Assembly (NCBI GenBank): GCA_004561785.1
Contig: SFUB01000006.1
Span: forward strand, 1-28,127
Reading direction: 5' to 3'
DNA from: a bacterium
GTDB lineage: Bacteria; Bacillota_I; Bacilli_A; RFN20; CAG-826
Length of the DNA: 28,127 nt
Position numbers and translations under genes: made by a program. A model generated the notes under the pieces. The model was given only the letters and a program-made list of their open reading frames with translations, did no database searches and was not told the origin of the DNA. Each line of letters opens with the position of its first letter. Position 1 is the stretch's first letter. Positions 1-8,331 of the stretch are shown one piece after another.

Positions 1-300
1 GAAACGAGAAAAAGCAAACATCAGGGAAAAGGCTTGATATGAAGAGGCGAACTCTTCTTCCTTCAAGGAGCCAGAAGCGAAAGAAGCGCGCAAGGAAGAT
101 AGGGTCAGCAACTGCCCGGTTTCCAGCAGGATAAGCGGCAAGGCAAAGAGGAAAAAGATTAGCCCAATCCAAAGGAAGGTCCGCCAATGGGTCTTTAGGA
201 CATCGAGAAAAACCTCAAAACGGTTCCCCGGGAGGGACTCCTCGGTGAAATCGCTTTGCGAATAGCGTCCTTTCTTTTCGTGCTTATTCCTTTTTTCCAT
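1..300 (-). CDS. Integral membrane protein, partial (C-terminus outside window)
   Basis: An open frame runs from an ATG at 300 to the window edge without a stop and gives 100 residues. It begins MEKRNKHEKKGRYSQ. A hydrophilic N-terminus of about 40 residues is followed by a strong hydrophobic segment (TFLWIGLIFFLFALPLILL) at about residues 41-59, and a second hydrophobic stretch begins near the edge. The layout of a basic N-terminus, then an 'F-x-V-L-K-x-W' stretch, then a helix ending in LP, is loosely like YesL/DUF624 membrane proteins that accompany sugar operons; that is a weak resemblance only. The start overlaps the end of the preceding gene by 17 bp and no good Shine-Dalgarno is visible, which suggests translational coupling. 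I cannot assign a function. Confidence 0.6.
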   Translation of the reverse strand, partial: MEKRNKHEKKGRYSQSDFTEESLPGNRFEVFLDVLKTHWRTFLWIGLIFFLFALPLILLETGQLLTLSSLRASFASGSLKEEEFASSYQAFSLMFAFSRF

Positions 301-895
301 AATTCAATAAGGCAAGCGCCGCGCTCGAAGCGTGGTCTGTCGTCCCTTTGCCAAGCAATCCTTTCAAATTCACCGAGGAAGAGGAGAAAAGCAATACGTA
401 CTCACTGTTTTTCTCATCCTCAAAGGAGAGGAATTGATTGAGATTCCCCTTCTCTTCCTCATTAGGAAGGACCCCGTAATTCCTTCCTTCCAGAGTATAG
501 AGGGGGCGTTCGCCGAAATAGGTTGCGGCTTTATCCGTTTCGACGGGGGCGCATAGGGTCAAAACGATGTTCGGATCAAAGGAGCCCAGCGGCAAGAGGA
601 AGAGATCGCAGGAATAGCCTCCCTGAGATGAGACAATGGTCCCAAACAAAGGATCTTCCGGATCGCAAGAATAGATTTCCGCTTCCTTTATGCCTTCATT
701 CGAAGATCGGATCGCAGATTGGAGCGAGGGCTCATCCAAGGTTTTTGCGCCAACGAAAACGGCGACCTTCTCCTCGGCTTTATAAGCGGTTTTCGCTCCG
801 CATAGCCAATCCCAGAGCAAAAAGGAAAGCAAAGGGGATAGCAAAGAGACGGAAATGAGGGAAATATAGAATCCCGGGCGTCTTTGCTTATTCAT
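284..895 (-). CDS. Membrane-anchored extracytoplasmic protein of unknown function
   Basis: This gene encodes 203 residues. One N-terminal hydrophobic segment (about residues 9-30) with no lipobox and no clear cleavage site suggests a single-pass anchor with an outward-facing domain. The rest is soluble, with alternating strands and turns (AVFVGAK, DLFLLPLG, YVLLFSSSS). The pattern is loosely that of an alpha/beta domain but I recognise no family. The start is chosen because GGAGG lies about 7 nt upstream and the ATG overlaps the stop of the preceding gene in ATGAATAA (8 bp). The overlaps on both sides place it in a tightly coupled set with the ATPase and the two membrane proteins. It may be an accessory or substrate-contacting part of that transporter-like set, which is inference from position only. 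Confidence 0.7.
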   Translation of the reverse strand: MNKQRRPGFYISLISVSLLSPLLSFLLWDWLCGAKTAYKAEEKVAVFVGAKTLDEPSLQSAIRSSNEGIKEAEIYSCDPEDPLFGTIVSSQGGYSCDLFLLPLGSFDPNIVLTLCAPVETDKAATYFGERPLYTLEGRNYGVLPNEEEKGNLNQFLSFEDEKNSEYVLLFSSSSVNLKGLLGKGTTDHASSAALALLNYGKKE

Positions 896-1337
896 GGTCA
901 GCCTCCAAAAGAAAACGCCCTTTCTTCAGAAGCGGCCGACCAAGAATGCCTTTCTCCAGCACTCTGGCCTCAACAAACAAAGCCTCGGTCTTGCCGTCAA
1001 AGATCAAGGTCACTTCCTTGAATTCAAGATGATGGGTCCAAAAAGAAGAAGAAACCCCCACCACTTCTTGAACGATCAAAATAGACGGAGGGTAGACGGA
1101 AGTTTCTTTCAGAAAAGCAAATTTCCCAAAGGAAGGAATAAGAATGAAATAGATCAAGGAAAAAGCAATCCATGAGAAGGCGATGGACTCTAGGATCAGG
1201 GCGGTTTCGATAAGCGCGCGGTTCTCGCGGCCACAGCAAGAAAAAAGAATCGCGGACAGGACAATCCAGACAGAGAGAAAAATGGCCAAGAAGAAGCAGG
1301 AGAGAAGGATGTCTTGTTTGATTTCCCGTTTAGACAT
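888..1337 (-). CDS. Small two-helix membrane protein, unknown function
   Basis: This gene encodes 149 residues from the ATG at 1337 (MSKREIKQD). That start overlaps the stop of the ATPase gene by 8 bp (ATGTCTAA) and has AAGGGGG upstream. A longer in-frame start at 1433 would run deep into the ATPase gene and has an atypical Arg/Pro-rich N-terminus, so I reject it. Two hydrophobic helices are visible at about residues 9-31 and 42-67. They are followed by a more polar C-terminal part of about 75 residues with strand-like segments (VTLIFDGKTEALFVEARVL). It is too short for a typical ABC permease. Its position between the ATPase and another membrane-anchored protein suggests it belongs to the same complex. 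I do not recognise a family. Confidence 0.7.
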   Translation of the reverse strand: MSKREIKQDILLSCFFLAIFLSVWIVLSAILFSCCGRENRALIETALILESIAFSWIAFSLIYFILIPSFGKFAFLKETSVYPPSILIVQEVVGVSSSFWTHHLEFKEVTLIFDGKTEALFVEARVLEKGILGRPLLKKGRFLLEADHE

Positions 1338-2109
1338 GGAAACCCCCTTGGGAGGAAAAGAAAGAACGGACGTCCGCATCGACGGGATGGGTCGCAATCT
1401 CCATGGGGGAGCCGATCTGGCGTATGGAGCCATCCATCATCACAATCACCCGGTCCGACACGGCGGTGGCCTCCGCCAGATCATGGGTCGCAAAAAGGAT
1501 GGACGTCCCTTTGCTTTCCGCGAAATTCCTCAGGATTTTCCATAGTTCGACCTTGTCCTGGGGATTCAAGGCAGCAAAGCTTTCGTCGAAAAGGAAGAGA
1601 TCGGATTTCGCGCAGAGGGCTTTCGCCAAAGCGACTTTCTGCTGCTGCCCTAGCGAGAGTTGGCCGATGCGCCTAGGCAAAAGCAAGGAGATTCCAAGCT
1701 CTTCAGCGGCGGAAGCCACGGTTTTCTTGATTTCCTCTTCATCAACATGGAGGGAACGCAAAGGGAAGGCAATGTTCGAAAAAACGTCGAGGAAAGGAAA
1801 AAGGGGATTCTTCTGGGGAATGTAGGCGATCCCCCGACGGGAGAGGGGGATTGTTTCGATATCCGCGCCGCGAAGAAGAATATCGCCGCCGTAATCCTGA
1901 GTTCCGAGAAGAACTTTCATCAAGGTGGTCTTCCCGCACCCCGAAGGGCCGATGAGGGCAAGGATCTCGCCGCGATGCAAAGAAAACTCGATATGGCGAA
2001 GGGCGATGAAATGGTCTTTGCGGCGAACGTATTCCGAGCTTACGTCCTTAAAAGACAGGACCGGCTCATTGGATGCGGCTGGAGAAATAAGCTTCTGCAT
2101 CGTAGTCAT
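1330..2109 (-). CDS. ABC transporter ATP-binding protein (short, no TOBE domain)
   Basis: This gene encodes a 259-residue nucleotide-binding domain. The Walker A is GPSGCGKT at residues 54-61 and the Q-loop Gln is about residue 99. The signature is LSLGQQQ at 151-157, Walker B is DLFLFDE at 170-176 and the H-loop is ATHD with His209. The D-loop reads ALN instead of the usual ALD. It stops soon after the H-loop region, so it lacks the C-terminal regulatory/TOBE domain of MalK/MsmK ATPases, and its length is like importer ATPases of the NitT/TauT or thiamine type. The ATG at 2109 is chosen because AAAGGA lies 9 nt upstream. It overlaps the end of the ROK gene by 44 bp. It could power the small membrane proteins downstream, or the CUT1 permeases of this locus, which have no other ATPase here; the sequence does not decide. 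Confidence 0.9.
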   Translation of the reverse strand: MTTMQKLISPAASNEPVLSFKDVSSEYVRRKDHFIALRHIEFSLHRGEILALIGPSGCGKTTLMKVLLGTQDYGGDILLRGADIETIPLSRRGIAYIPQKNPLFPFLDVFSNIAFPLRSLHVDEEEIKKTVASAAEELGISLLLPRRIGQLSLGQQQKVALAKALCAKSDLFLFDESFAALNPQDKVELWKILRNFAESKGTSILFATHDLAEATAVSDRVIVMMDGSIRQIGSPMEIATHPVDADVRSFFSSQGGFHV

Positions 2110-3328
2110 CCCGATTGGTCCTTTTCTTGGCCATCTCCACGAAACGGGAAAGGAGGTAATGGTCGCTTGCCTCAGCGACTGCCCCCAGCAAGTTCGCGTC
2201 ATGATCCAAAGAAGAAGTGATGATGGAGGTCGTGACGCAGTTCGCGTCGTAAAGACGGAAATATTTCTGGATGGAGTCCAAATACCCCTTGCCGAAATCG
2301 AGAATCCTACCGTCGAGGCAAATGCAATCCGGGTCGAGGAGGTTCGCGATTTCCAGCAGTTTCAAGGCGTTTTTCTTGGCGGAGGTTTCCACCGCTTTTA
2401 AAACGATTTTATCTTTCTTCCGGTAACGATCGATGACCTCCGAAAGGGAAAAAGTCGCTTTCGAATAGAAAGGATCCGGATCGCCTTTCCCCAATTCTTT
2501 GATGGCGACGAAGATATCGGTGATCGTGAAGAAACGGTCGAAATAGGAAGAAGAGATCTCATCCACGGGCGAGATGTTCGGCATTTCGCCCGAATATCCG
2601 TTCGAACCGAGATAGATTTCGCCGTTGAAGAGGAAACTCGAACCCGAAGTTACGTCGATATGGGCGAAGAAGGCGTTCCTGCAATCCTTGGGGATCGCAC
2701 CGAACTTAAGCTCCCCAAGCAAGCCCAGTTTGATGTCGTTTCTCGCCTCGACCTCGGTTTTGAGGGCTGAGGAAAAGAATTCGCGGAGATTGAGTTTCCG
2801 ATAGTCGGTGAAACGAGGCGCAGAAACGAAATATCCGCTCACGGGGTCGATCTTTCCTGGGGAGGATATGCATAGGCCGAGCAAGGGGCGCCCTTTCGCC
2901 GCCGGGGAAAGCAACATTTCCTTGACTCGCTCCACCAAAAGGGAAAGGACATCGGAATCGATATAGATGACGTTGGGGATGCTGCCTCGCGCAAGAATCC
3001 GATTGGACAAATCCGAAAGGCAATAGTTGAGGTCTCGCCCAGAGAGATCGATGGAAGCGAAAACGCCAAGGTCGTCGTTAAGCGAATAGAGAACTTTCTC
3101 GCGACCCCTGCCCTGCTTCCCTTTCTTTTCAGGGGTATATTGGATGATTAAGGACTCGGCGTGGAGCTCCTCGGTTATCTTTTTGAGGGCCGGGGCGCTC
3201 AAAGAAAGCAAATGGGAAAGCTCGCTGCAGCTGGAAGGCTTCTTCCGAATGGCCTCCATGACCGCAATTTGGTTGGCGATTCGAAGGTTGCTGGGCGTTT
3301 TAAGAAGGGAAGGGTTCTCTTTTCTCAT
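2066..3328 (-). CDS. ROK-family transcriptional regulator
   Basis: This gene encodes 420 residues from the ATG at 3328. An N-terminal winged helix-turn-helix (about residues 10-75, 'RIANQIAVMEAIRKK...SELSHLL...') is followed by a ROK sugar-kinase-like domain. That domain shows a degenerate phosphate motif (SIDLSGRDL), the Asn-Asp pair in ARNDIKLGLLGE, and a GSSFLFNGEIYLGSNGYSGE stretch equivalent to the GxGxGxxxxGxxxxGxxGxAGE region. The usual zinc site (GHxxxxxxGxxCxCGxxGCxE) is absent. The start is uncertain: neither 3328 nor the in-frame ATG at 3367 has a clear Shine-Dalgarno, and 3367 lies 8 nt after a TGCTATAAT element. The gene follows the hexosaminidase gene by 11 bp, so it probably controls this glycan operon in response to an amino sugar or another imported sugar. 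That role is inferred from family and context. Confidence 0.88.
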   Translation of the reverse strand: MRKENPSLLKTPSNLRIANQIAVMEAIRKKPSSCSELSHLLSLSAPALKKITEELHAESLIIQYTPEKKGKQGRGREKVLYSLNDDLGVFASIDLSGRDLNYCLSDLSNRILARGSIPNVIYIDSDVLSLLVERVKEMLLSPAAKGRPLLGLCISSPGKIDPVSGYFVSAPRFTDYRKLNLREFFSSALKTEVEARNDIKLGLLGELKFGAIPKDCRNAFFAHIDVTSGSSFLFNGEIYLGSNGYSGEMPNISPVDEISSSYFDRFFTITDIFVAIKELGKGDPDPFYSKATFSLSEVIDRYRKKDKIVLKAVETSAKKNALKLLEIANLLDPDCICLDGRILDFGKGYLDSIQKYFRLYDANCVTTSIITSSLDHDANLLGAVAEASDHYLLSRFVEMAKKRTNRDDYDAEAYFSSRIQ

Positions 3329-3339
3329 TTTTCTGATGC

Positions 3340-4959
3340 TTATAGCCTTCCGAGGGTGGCGTTCCATTGGTAACAATTATAGCAAAGAGGGGCCTTCTCA
3401 TCCTCTCGGCCTGCTTCCACAGGCAAAATCGTCTCCTCCAATTCAGGAATAGAGGAAATCTTACCCGCCAAAAATTCATCCACGACCCTCTTGGTTTCAA
3501 GCAGGCGCTCCTTCAATCCCGCGAGGCGGATCTGGCTGATCTCCAACCCTTGGCGTTTGTTCTCTTTGATCCACCGGGAGCGGCTTTCTTCCATGAAACT
3601 CGCAAGCCTTTGGGTGGCTTCTTCAATCCTCGGGGAAAGTTTTGCCAAGGCCTGGCGATCTTTCTTTTGGTAAGCCGCGCGGAGTTTCTTGCCTAAGGCG
3701 ACTTTGACTTCGAGGAAGGAGCATAGAGAAGAAAGATAGGAGAAAAGATATCCGAATTCCCCCGTTTCCTCTTTCATTTTCAATAGGCGTCTCGCGTATT
3801 CGCGATAGAGAGCCTCATCCTTCTCGTCGGCGTGGACATCGAATTGGCCTAGGAGGGGGTCGTTGTAGAAGAAGTATTTGCAAGGGTTCGTCACAAGCGC
3901 GCGGTCCCTAGTGTGAGTAATGACGTTAGGAAGTTCAAGGTCGAGGAAGTCCTCAAAAGGAAGCGAGAACATTGCTTCGAAATCCCTGGCGATTTGTTGG
4001 TCGTCGGTGATGCCTAAGGCGGCCTCGCGGGCATAGAAGAACGCAGGCAATGCAGAGAAGATGGAGCACTCGGCCCCATCGTCGCCCCAAGCGGTCATGA
4101 TGACGCGGTCCACCCCTTTTTCCCTGCAGGATGCAAGCGCGGGGAAAATCGTCTTCTTCGCTTTGGAAAGCAAAGGGGCGAAGCCAGCCCACGTCCAAAC
4201 CCCTCCGGCGAAGACAACATCGGCTTTGGAAATCCCCCGATGCAGCTCGATCATTTTGGAATAGATCTCTTGCTCGTCATGGTAGTAATCCCAATAGACC
4301 TGGTCGACATCATCCGGGACGTCTTTGAGTTTCTCCGGCTTGAGCTCGGCATTCACGTCGTAATATTCGCCCCCGGTCGCTAAGCGGAAGAACATGTCCG
4401 ACCACATCAATAGATGGAAGCCGTGCTTCTTGGCAATCTCCCGGATCTTATTCAGATGGCGGACGAACAATTCCGTCCTATCGACAATTCCGTGCTTGTC
4501 TTTGTATTTCCCTAGCCCCACCATATGGGCTTCGTCGAGGCCGATGTGCAAGGTTCTGGAGAGGAACGAGCTTTCAAGCGAAGAGAAAAGGCGATCGAGA
4601 AATTCGTAGGTTCGCTCCTCGTCGATGAGCAAGATGTCATCCAGATCGTGGATGTCAGAATAGGCTTGATGATGGAAAATGGCATTCAAGTGGGCGAGCA
4701 TTTCCACGCAAGGAGAGACTTCAACATGATGCTCTCTGCCATAGGCGCATAAATCGCGGATTTCTTTTTGGCTGTAGCGGCCTCTGAGATACCCAAAATA
4801 GGGTTCGTTTGGAACCTCAAAGGTGTCTTCCATATAAAGCAAAAGGGAATCAAACCCCATTTTCTCCAAAAGCAAAATGAACCGCTTTATAGATTCGACG
4901 TTCATCACCGCGTCGCGGGAACAATCGATCATGGCGGCGAAAGATTTGAAGTTTTTCAT
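3340..4959 (-). CDS. Glycoside hydrolase family 20-like beta-N-acetylhexosaminidase
   Basis: This gene encodes 539 residues. The GH20 catalytic pair is visible as IGLDEAH, with Asp142 and Glu143. In this family Glu is the acid/base, and the preceding Asp orients the substrate 2-acetamido group that acts as nucleophile. Other GH20-like signatures are the early barrel strand FDSLLLYMEDTFEVP, the LLMWSDMFFR strand, and a Trp-rich VWTWAGF stretch. The layout resembles GH20C-type exo-hexosaminidases that remove terminal GlcNAc or GalNAc, followed by a helical C-terminal region (about residues 380-520). There is no signal peptide, so it should act in the cytoplasm on imported oligosaccharides. The start has GGAGG about 7 nt upstream and overlaps the esterase stop by ATGA, which implies coupled translation. 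Substrate preference cannot be read from the sequence. Confidence 0.9.
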   Translation of the reverse strand: MKNFKSFAAMIDCSRDAVMNVESIKRFILLLEKMGFDSLLLYMEDTFEVPNEPYFGYLRGRYSQKEIRDLCAYGREHHVEVSPCVEMLAHLNAIFHHQAYSDIHDLDDILLIDEERTYEFLDRLFSSLESSFLSRTLHIGLDEAHMVGLGKYKDKHGIVDRTELFVRHLNKIREIAKKHGFHLLMWSDMFFRLATGGEYYDVNAELKPEKLKDVPDDVDQVYWDYYHDEQEIYSKMIELHRGISKADVVFAGGVWTWAGFAPLLSKAKKTIFPALASCREKGVDRVIMTAWGDDGAECSIFSALPAFFYAREAALGITDDQQIARDFEAMFSLPFEDFLDLELPNVITHTRDRALVTNPCKYFFYNDPLLGQFDVHADEKDEALYREYARRLLKMKEETGEFGYLFSYLSSLCSFLEVKVALGKKLRAAYQKKDRQALAKLSPRIEEATQRLASFMEESRSRWIKENKRQGLEISQIRLAGLKERLLETKRVVDEFLAGKISSIPELEETILPVEAGREDEKAPLCYNCYQWNATLGRL

Positions 4960-7025
4960 GGCTTTCCTCCGGGAAGGGTTAACGATGCGTCTTTGATTTT
5001 ACCTTTTTCGGATGGCTTATTCTCGTTGAGAAAAGATCTTTCCAAAGGACGAAGGTCCTTGGCGAAGATGGTGTAAGGGCCCTCTTTCGGGAAGCGGAAC
5101 TGAAGTTCGATCTCCGCGATACCTTCGAGTTCTCCCTGGGACAGTTTTGCTGGCCCTTCGCTTCCATCCTGAACGGAATCCAAGGAAATCGAATACGATT
5201 GGAACTCTTGGGATACAATGTGGCTTCCGAGATTCGGAAATCGATACACGCCCCCTTTGATTCGGAAGAGGGCGCCGAGGAATTCCGCCTCCCCTTCTTG
5301 CGTCTTTAAATCAAGGGTGAGGCACTTTGGGCCGACAAGTCGAGGAAAGAGTCCTGAGGGGCCCAAAAGCAAGCTAAGCCCCGAATAGAAATAACTCGCG
5401 TTCTCAGATACGGTATCGAAGCGAAGAACACCCTTGCTGAGGCTCACTTCCCCATGGGGGTTCGGAAGGATCTTCCCTTTGCCATACAAAGGAATGGGGA
5501 AGCCGCCCCCAACGCTGCTTCCGAAATTGTTCTCGCGGAGGGAAAGGAAGCGGAAGGAAGAAGAGACGAAAGATAGATCCATTTCCCTTTTATCGATGGC
5601 TCCAGAGAAATTTCGGCAAGGGGGGAGAGGAAGCCCATTCTTGGTCTTGCAATCGCAAAGATAGGAATAATGGGTGAAGGCGTAGGCGAAACGGGTGGGA
5701 TGAAGGATGAGGGGGCTAGACAGCTCAATTTCGTTCTCGGAGACGGCTTTCGCCTCGCAGAGCAAGAAGATCCCTTTCTTCTCCGCGAGAGTAAAGCCGA
5801 AGTATGCCTTCCCGATTTCCAAGGAATCCCCCTCTTCTAGTTTCAAAGTCAGAACAATCTTATTCGGAAGAATTTCCGTTTTGGCAAGGGAGGGGAAGGA
5901 AAAATTCACACGCCCCTTTTCTTTTTGCCTCACCGCATAGGCGATTCGCCTCGCAACGGGGGATTTGTTGACGGTGTGAATGGGGTGATCAACGCGGTTC
6001 TCGTCCAAAATGAGCCAACGGGGATCCACATCGAAGACGGGGATATAGGTAACCCCTTCCCCTTGGAAGGCGGCAAGAACCTCTTGTATGTACAAACAGC
6101 CAAGGCCATCTCCGTAGGGGTAATATTCGTCCGCGATTCCGCAAACGTAAAAGTCCAAATCGGATCCTAAATAGCGCCGATATGCCCGGATCAGTTCCTT
6201 CAAAGCAAGAGAGAAATAGCTGGCGGAATCGAAATCGAAGCAGGAATTCTCCCCTTGGTAATAAAGGACCGCCTTAAACTTCAGACCCTTCAATGGAGCG
6301 ATTTTCTCATTGAAGAACCCGCTTTGCTGAGTGTAGTTGGCGGCTCCCTTTCTATTCCATTCTCCTTCGCTTTGGTATTTGCCGCTTTTTAGTAGATATG
6401 CCTTTATTTCGGGATTGTCTTCAATCGATTCCTTCGGGAGCAAAGAATCGATGGATATGCCGCCAACGGAGGCGTTAATGAAACCAATGGGGCAAGCGGA
6501 AGAACAAAGTTCTTTGGCCAGCAAGCAAAGCAGGCCGCTAGAGGAAAGGGCGGCATCTCCTTCTAGATTCTGCCATCTCAAGGAAGGATGAATCTCTTTT
6601 CGCGGGGAAAACGGGCGCAAAACATGCCCTTCTTGATCGAATTCCTCATCGAAAAGATTGAGGATTTTCGCCCCTTTCCCTCGTAGGAATTCCAAAGTCT
6701 CAGCCTTGTCTTCCATGTAAGCGAGGCTCACGGCGAGGTTGGACTGGCCGACCCCAAGATAGAGGTCCCCGCAATAAATGGGGCCGATCTCTTCGGCCAC
6801 TCCGTTTTCTTCAAGGAGGATGGAGTAAGGCTCAAAGCCCCCCTCTTGAGGGGGGAAGGTGACCTCAAATCGTCCGTCGCAGAAAAACGAAGAAGCGGGG
6901 CGTATGGTTCCCCGTCCTTTTTTCAGGAATATGGAAAAGGAAGGGGAAGAGGCTTCCCCCCACAAGGAAAGCGCCTCTCCCCGCTGGAAGAGGAAATTCT
7001 TCTGGAAGAGGCGCGCCAATCTCAT
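4956..7025 (-). CDS. SGNH-type carbohydrate esterase, sialate O-acetylesterase-like
   Basis: This gene encodes 689 residues from the ATG at 7025. The SGNH family blocks are present. GQSNL at residues 93-97 carries the predicted nucleophile Ser95, and LYYQGENS at about 255-261 matches the WYQGE block. The last block is HPIHTVNKSPVARRIA at 347-362. In relatives that block reads D-x-H; here the position before the likely catalytic His350 is Pro-Ile, with Asp346 displaced, which is unusual. The N-terminal 85 residues and the C-terminal roughly 250 residues look like beta-sandwich modules. No signal peptide is visible, so it probably removes O-acetyl groups from imported glycans in the cytoplasm. 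The 7025 start is preferred over 7148 because 7148 would run into the previous gene; AGGAG lies upstream, though rather far. It overlaps the GH20 gene by 4 bp. Confidence 0.83.
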   Translation of the reverse strand: MRLARLFQKNFLFQRGEALSLWGEASSPSFSIFLKKGRGTIRPASSFFCDGRFEVTFPPQEGGFEPYSILLEENGVAEEIGPIYCGDLYLGVGQSNLAVSLAYMEDKAETLEFLRGKGAKILNLFDEEFDQEGHVLRPFSPRKEIHPSLRWQNLEGDAALSSSGLLCLLAKELCSSACPIGFINASVGGISIDSLLPKESIEDNPEIKAYLLKSGKYQSEGEWNRKGAANYTQQSGFFNEKIAPLKGLKFKAVLYYQGENSCFDFDSASYFSLALKELIRAYRRYLGSDLDFYVCGIADEYYPYGDGLGCLYIQEVLAAFQGEGVTYIPVFDVDPRWLILDENRVDHPIHTVNKSPVARRIAYAVRQKEKGRVNFSFPSLAKTEILPNKIVLTLKLEEGDSLEIGKAYFGFTLAEKKGIFLLCEAKAVSENEIELSSPLILHPTRFAYAFTHYSYLCDCKTKNGLPLPPCRNFSGAIDKREMDLSFVSSSFRFLSLRENNFGSSVGGGFPIPLYGKGKILPNPHGEVSLSKGVLRFDTVSENASYFYSGLSLLLGPSGLFPRLVGPKCLTLDLKTQEGEAEFLGALFRIKGGVYRFPNLGSHIVSQEFQSYSISLDSVQDGSEGPAKLSQGELEGIAEIELQFRFPKEGPYTIFAKDLRPLERSFLNENKPSEKGKIKDASLTLPGGKP

Positions 7026-7054
7026 GGGGTTATTCCAGTTTCTCCTAAAAAGGC

Positions 7055-8317
7055 CTATTCCTTCTTCTTCCGTTTGAAGGCGAGCAGAGCCACTCCGGAA
7101 AGCGCGGCAAAAGCCGCAAGTGAAGATCCGATGATCTCTCCACCGCAACCGGAGTTCCCTTTGTCCTCAGAAGGCGTTTCCGAGGAGGAGCCAACGGGGG
7201 CTTCGGAAGAAGAGGAAGCGGGACCCACGATGGAAATCGAGAAGGCGACCGACCCGCCTTGAGTGGTCAAAACGAAGGTCCATCTTCCCGCGCCGAGGCG
7301 GGAAAGGTAATCCGAAGAAAGGGTGAGGGTATTCCCATCCACGGTGAAATATTGGTTCAGGACCTCGTTTTTCGCTTGCTTCAAAGAAGTGATGGCCTCG
7401 CCATGGAGATCGACTTGGACGACGGCGTCCTTGCCGAGTTCGACCTCATAGGAGGTATTTTCCATGGTCGGGGGTTGATGTTCTTCGGAAGTATCGCCGC
7501 CGGGGTTAAAAGGGGTCTCATCGAGATTTTCGAGATGGATGTTGTCGTAATAGGCTGCTGAGACGCAGGAGACGAGGCTCACGAAGCCATAATTCCTCGC
7601 CGTGTTTTTGGCGATGGTGGCTTTGGCGAGGAGCTTTCCGTTCACAGAGAAGGAGAAAACGTCCCCGATGGCTTCGATGGTCACCTTATGCCAGGTGTTG
7701 AGGGCGCTTGTGAATTCCTCGAAGTTGGCGGCGTTCCACCCCAAGGCTTCGCCCCCTTCGGGGCCTTCCATCTCGACGTTCATGAAGGAATCGTTGACGC
7801 TGCGGTAAATCTGCGGCCCGAAGGAATCCGCGCTCCATGCCCTTTCGACCATCATGACGTTGGTCACTCCGTTATAGCGGCCGTCGATGGGCTTGCGGAA
7901 ATTGAAACCCGTCCAGCCGTTGACCGCGGTCTGATAGAGATCGAAGCTCAGGCGGAAGTCTTTGACGTAGAGACCCTTGATCGTGAGGTAGAAGAAAGAC
8001 TCGTTGGCGGATGCCGTGTCGACCTTCAGGACCTTATTGTCCGCGTTCACGGGGTCGGAGGTGACATAGAAGCGATCCGGGGCGCAGCCGGTCTCATCGA
8101 AGTCGCCCGTCTTCTGGTACCAGGCGTTGGTCCAATTCGCGCCTATATCCTCGCGGGTTCCGGAATCTCGGGTCTCAATCTGATAGGATTCGAAGTTCTC
8201 ATCGAAATTCGGGGTGGGGTCCTCTTCGGCTTTGACCTGGACGTTCGAGGAGGCGAAAGCCTGAGCGAGGCCGAGGCAAGAGAGGGTGAGCAACAAGGCG
8301 GCGTTTCTGATTTTCAT
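7055..8317 (-). CDS. Cell-surface glycan-binding-like protein, LamG-like plus X2-like module, C-terminal CGG anchor
   Basis: This gene encodes 420 residues. A signal peptide (residues 1 to about 22, ending AQAFA) is followed by a concanavalin/LamG-like beta domain at about 38-268 (NFDENFESY... to YYDNIHLENLDE). A module at about 280-365 resembles the X2/Ig-like modules of cellulosomal and glycanase proteins (FTVDGNTLTLSSDYLSRLGAG). A Ser/Glu/Pro linker then leads to GCGG (Cys391), one hydrophobic helix and the tail KRKKKE. No catalytic residues are apparent, so binding or scaffolding of glycans at the cell surface is the best guess. AAAGGA lies about 7 nt before the ATG. Its tail is near-identical in plan to that of the 822-residue protein at 10654-13122, which suggests both are sorted in the same way. 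Confidence 0.82.
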   Translation of the reverse strand: MKIRNAALLLTLSCLGLAQAFASSNVQVKAEEDPTPNFDENFESYQIETRDSGTREDIGANWTNAWYQKTGDFDETGCAPDRFYVTSDPVNADNKVLKVDTASANESFFYLTIKGLYVKDFRLSFDLYQTAVNGWTGFNFRKPIDGRYNGVTNVMMVERAWSADSFGPQIYRSVNDSFMNVEMEGPEGGEALGWNAANFEEFTSALNTWHKVTIEAIGDVFSFSVNGKLLAKATIAKNTARNYGFVSLVSCVSAAYYDNIHLENLDETPFNPGGDTSEEHQPPTMENTSYEVELGKDAVVQVDLHGEAITSLKQAKNEVLNQYFTVDGNTLTLSSDYLSRLGAGRWTFVLTTQGGSVAFSISIVGPASSSSEAPVGSSSETPSEDKGNSGCGGEIIGSSLAAFAALSGVALLAFKRKKKE

Positions 8318-8331
8318 ATTTATTCCTTTCT

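Noticed and set aside
1330..2202. 290-codon version of the ATPase starting at 2202
   Set aside because: The first 31 residues are atypical and overlap the ROK gene further. The ATG at 2109 has AAAGGA at a good distance.
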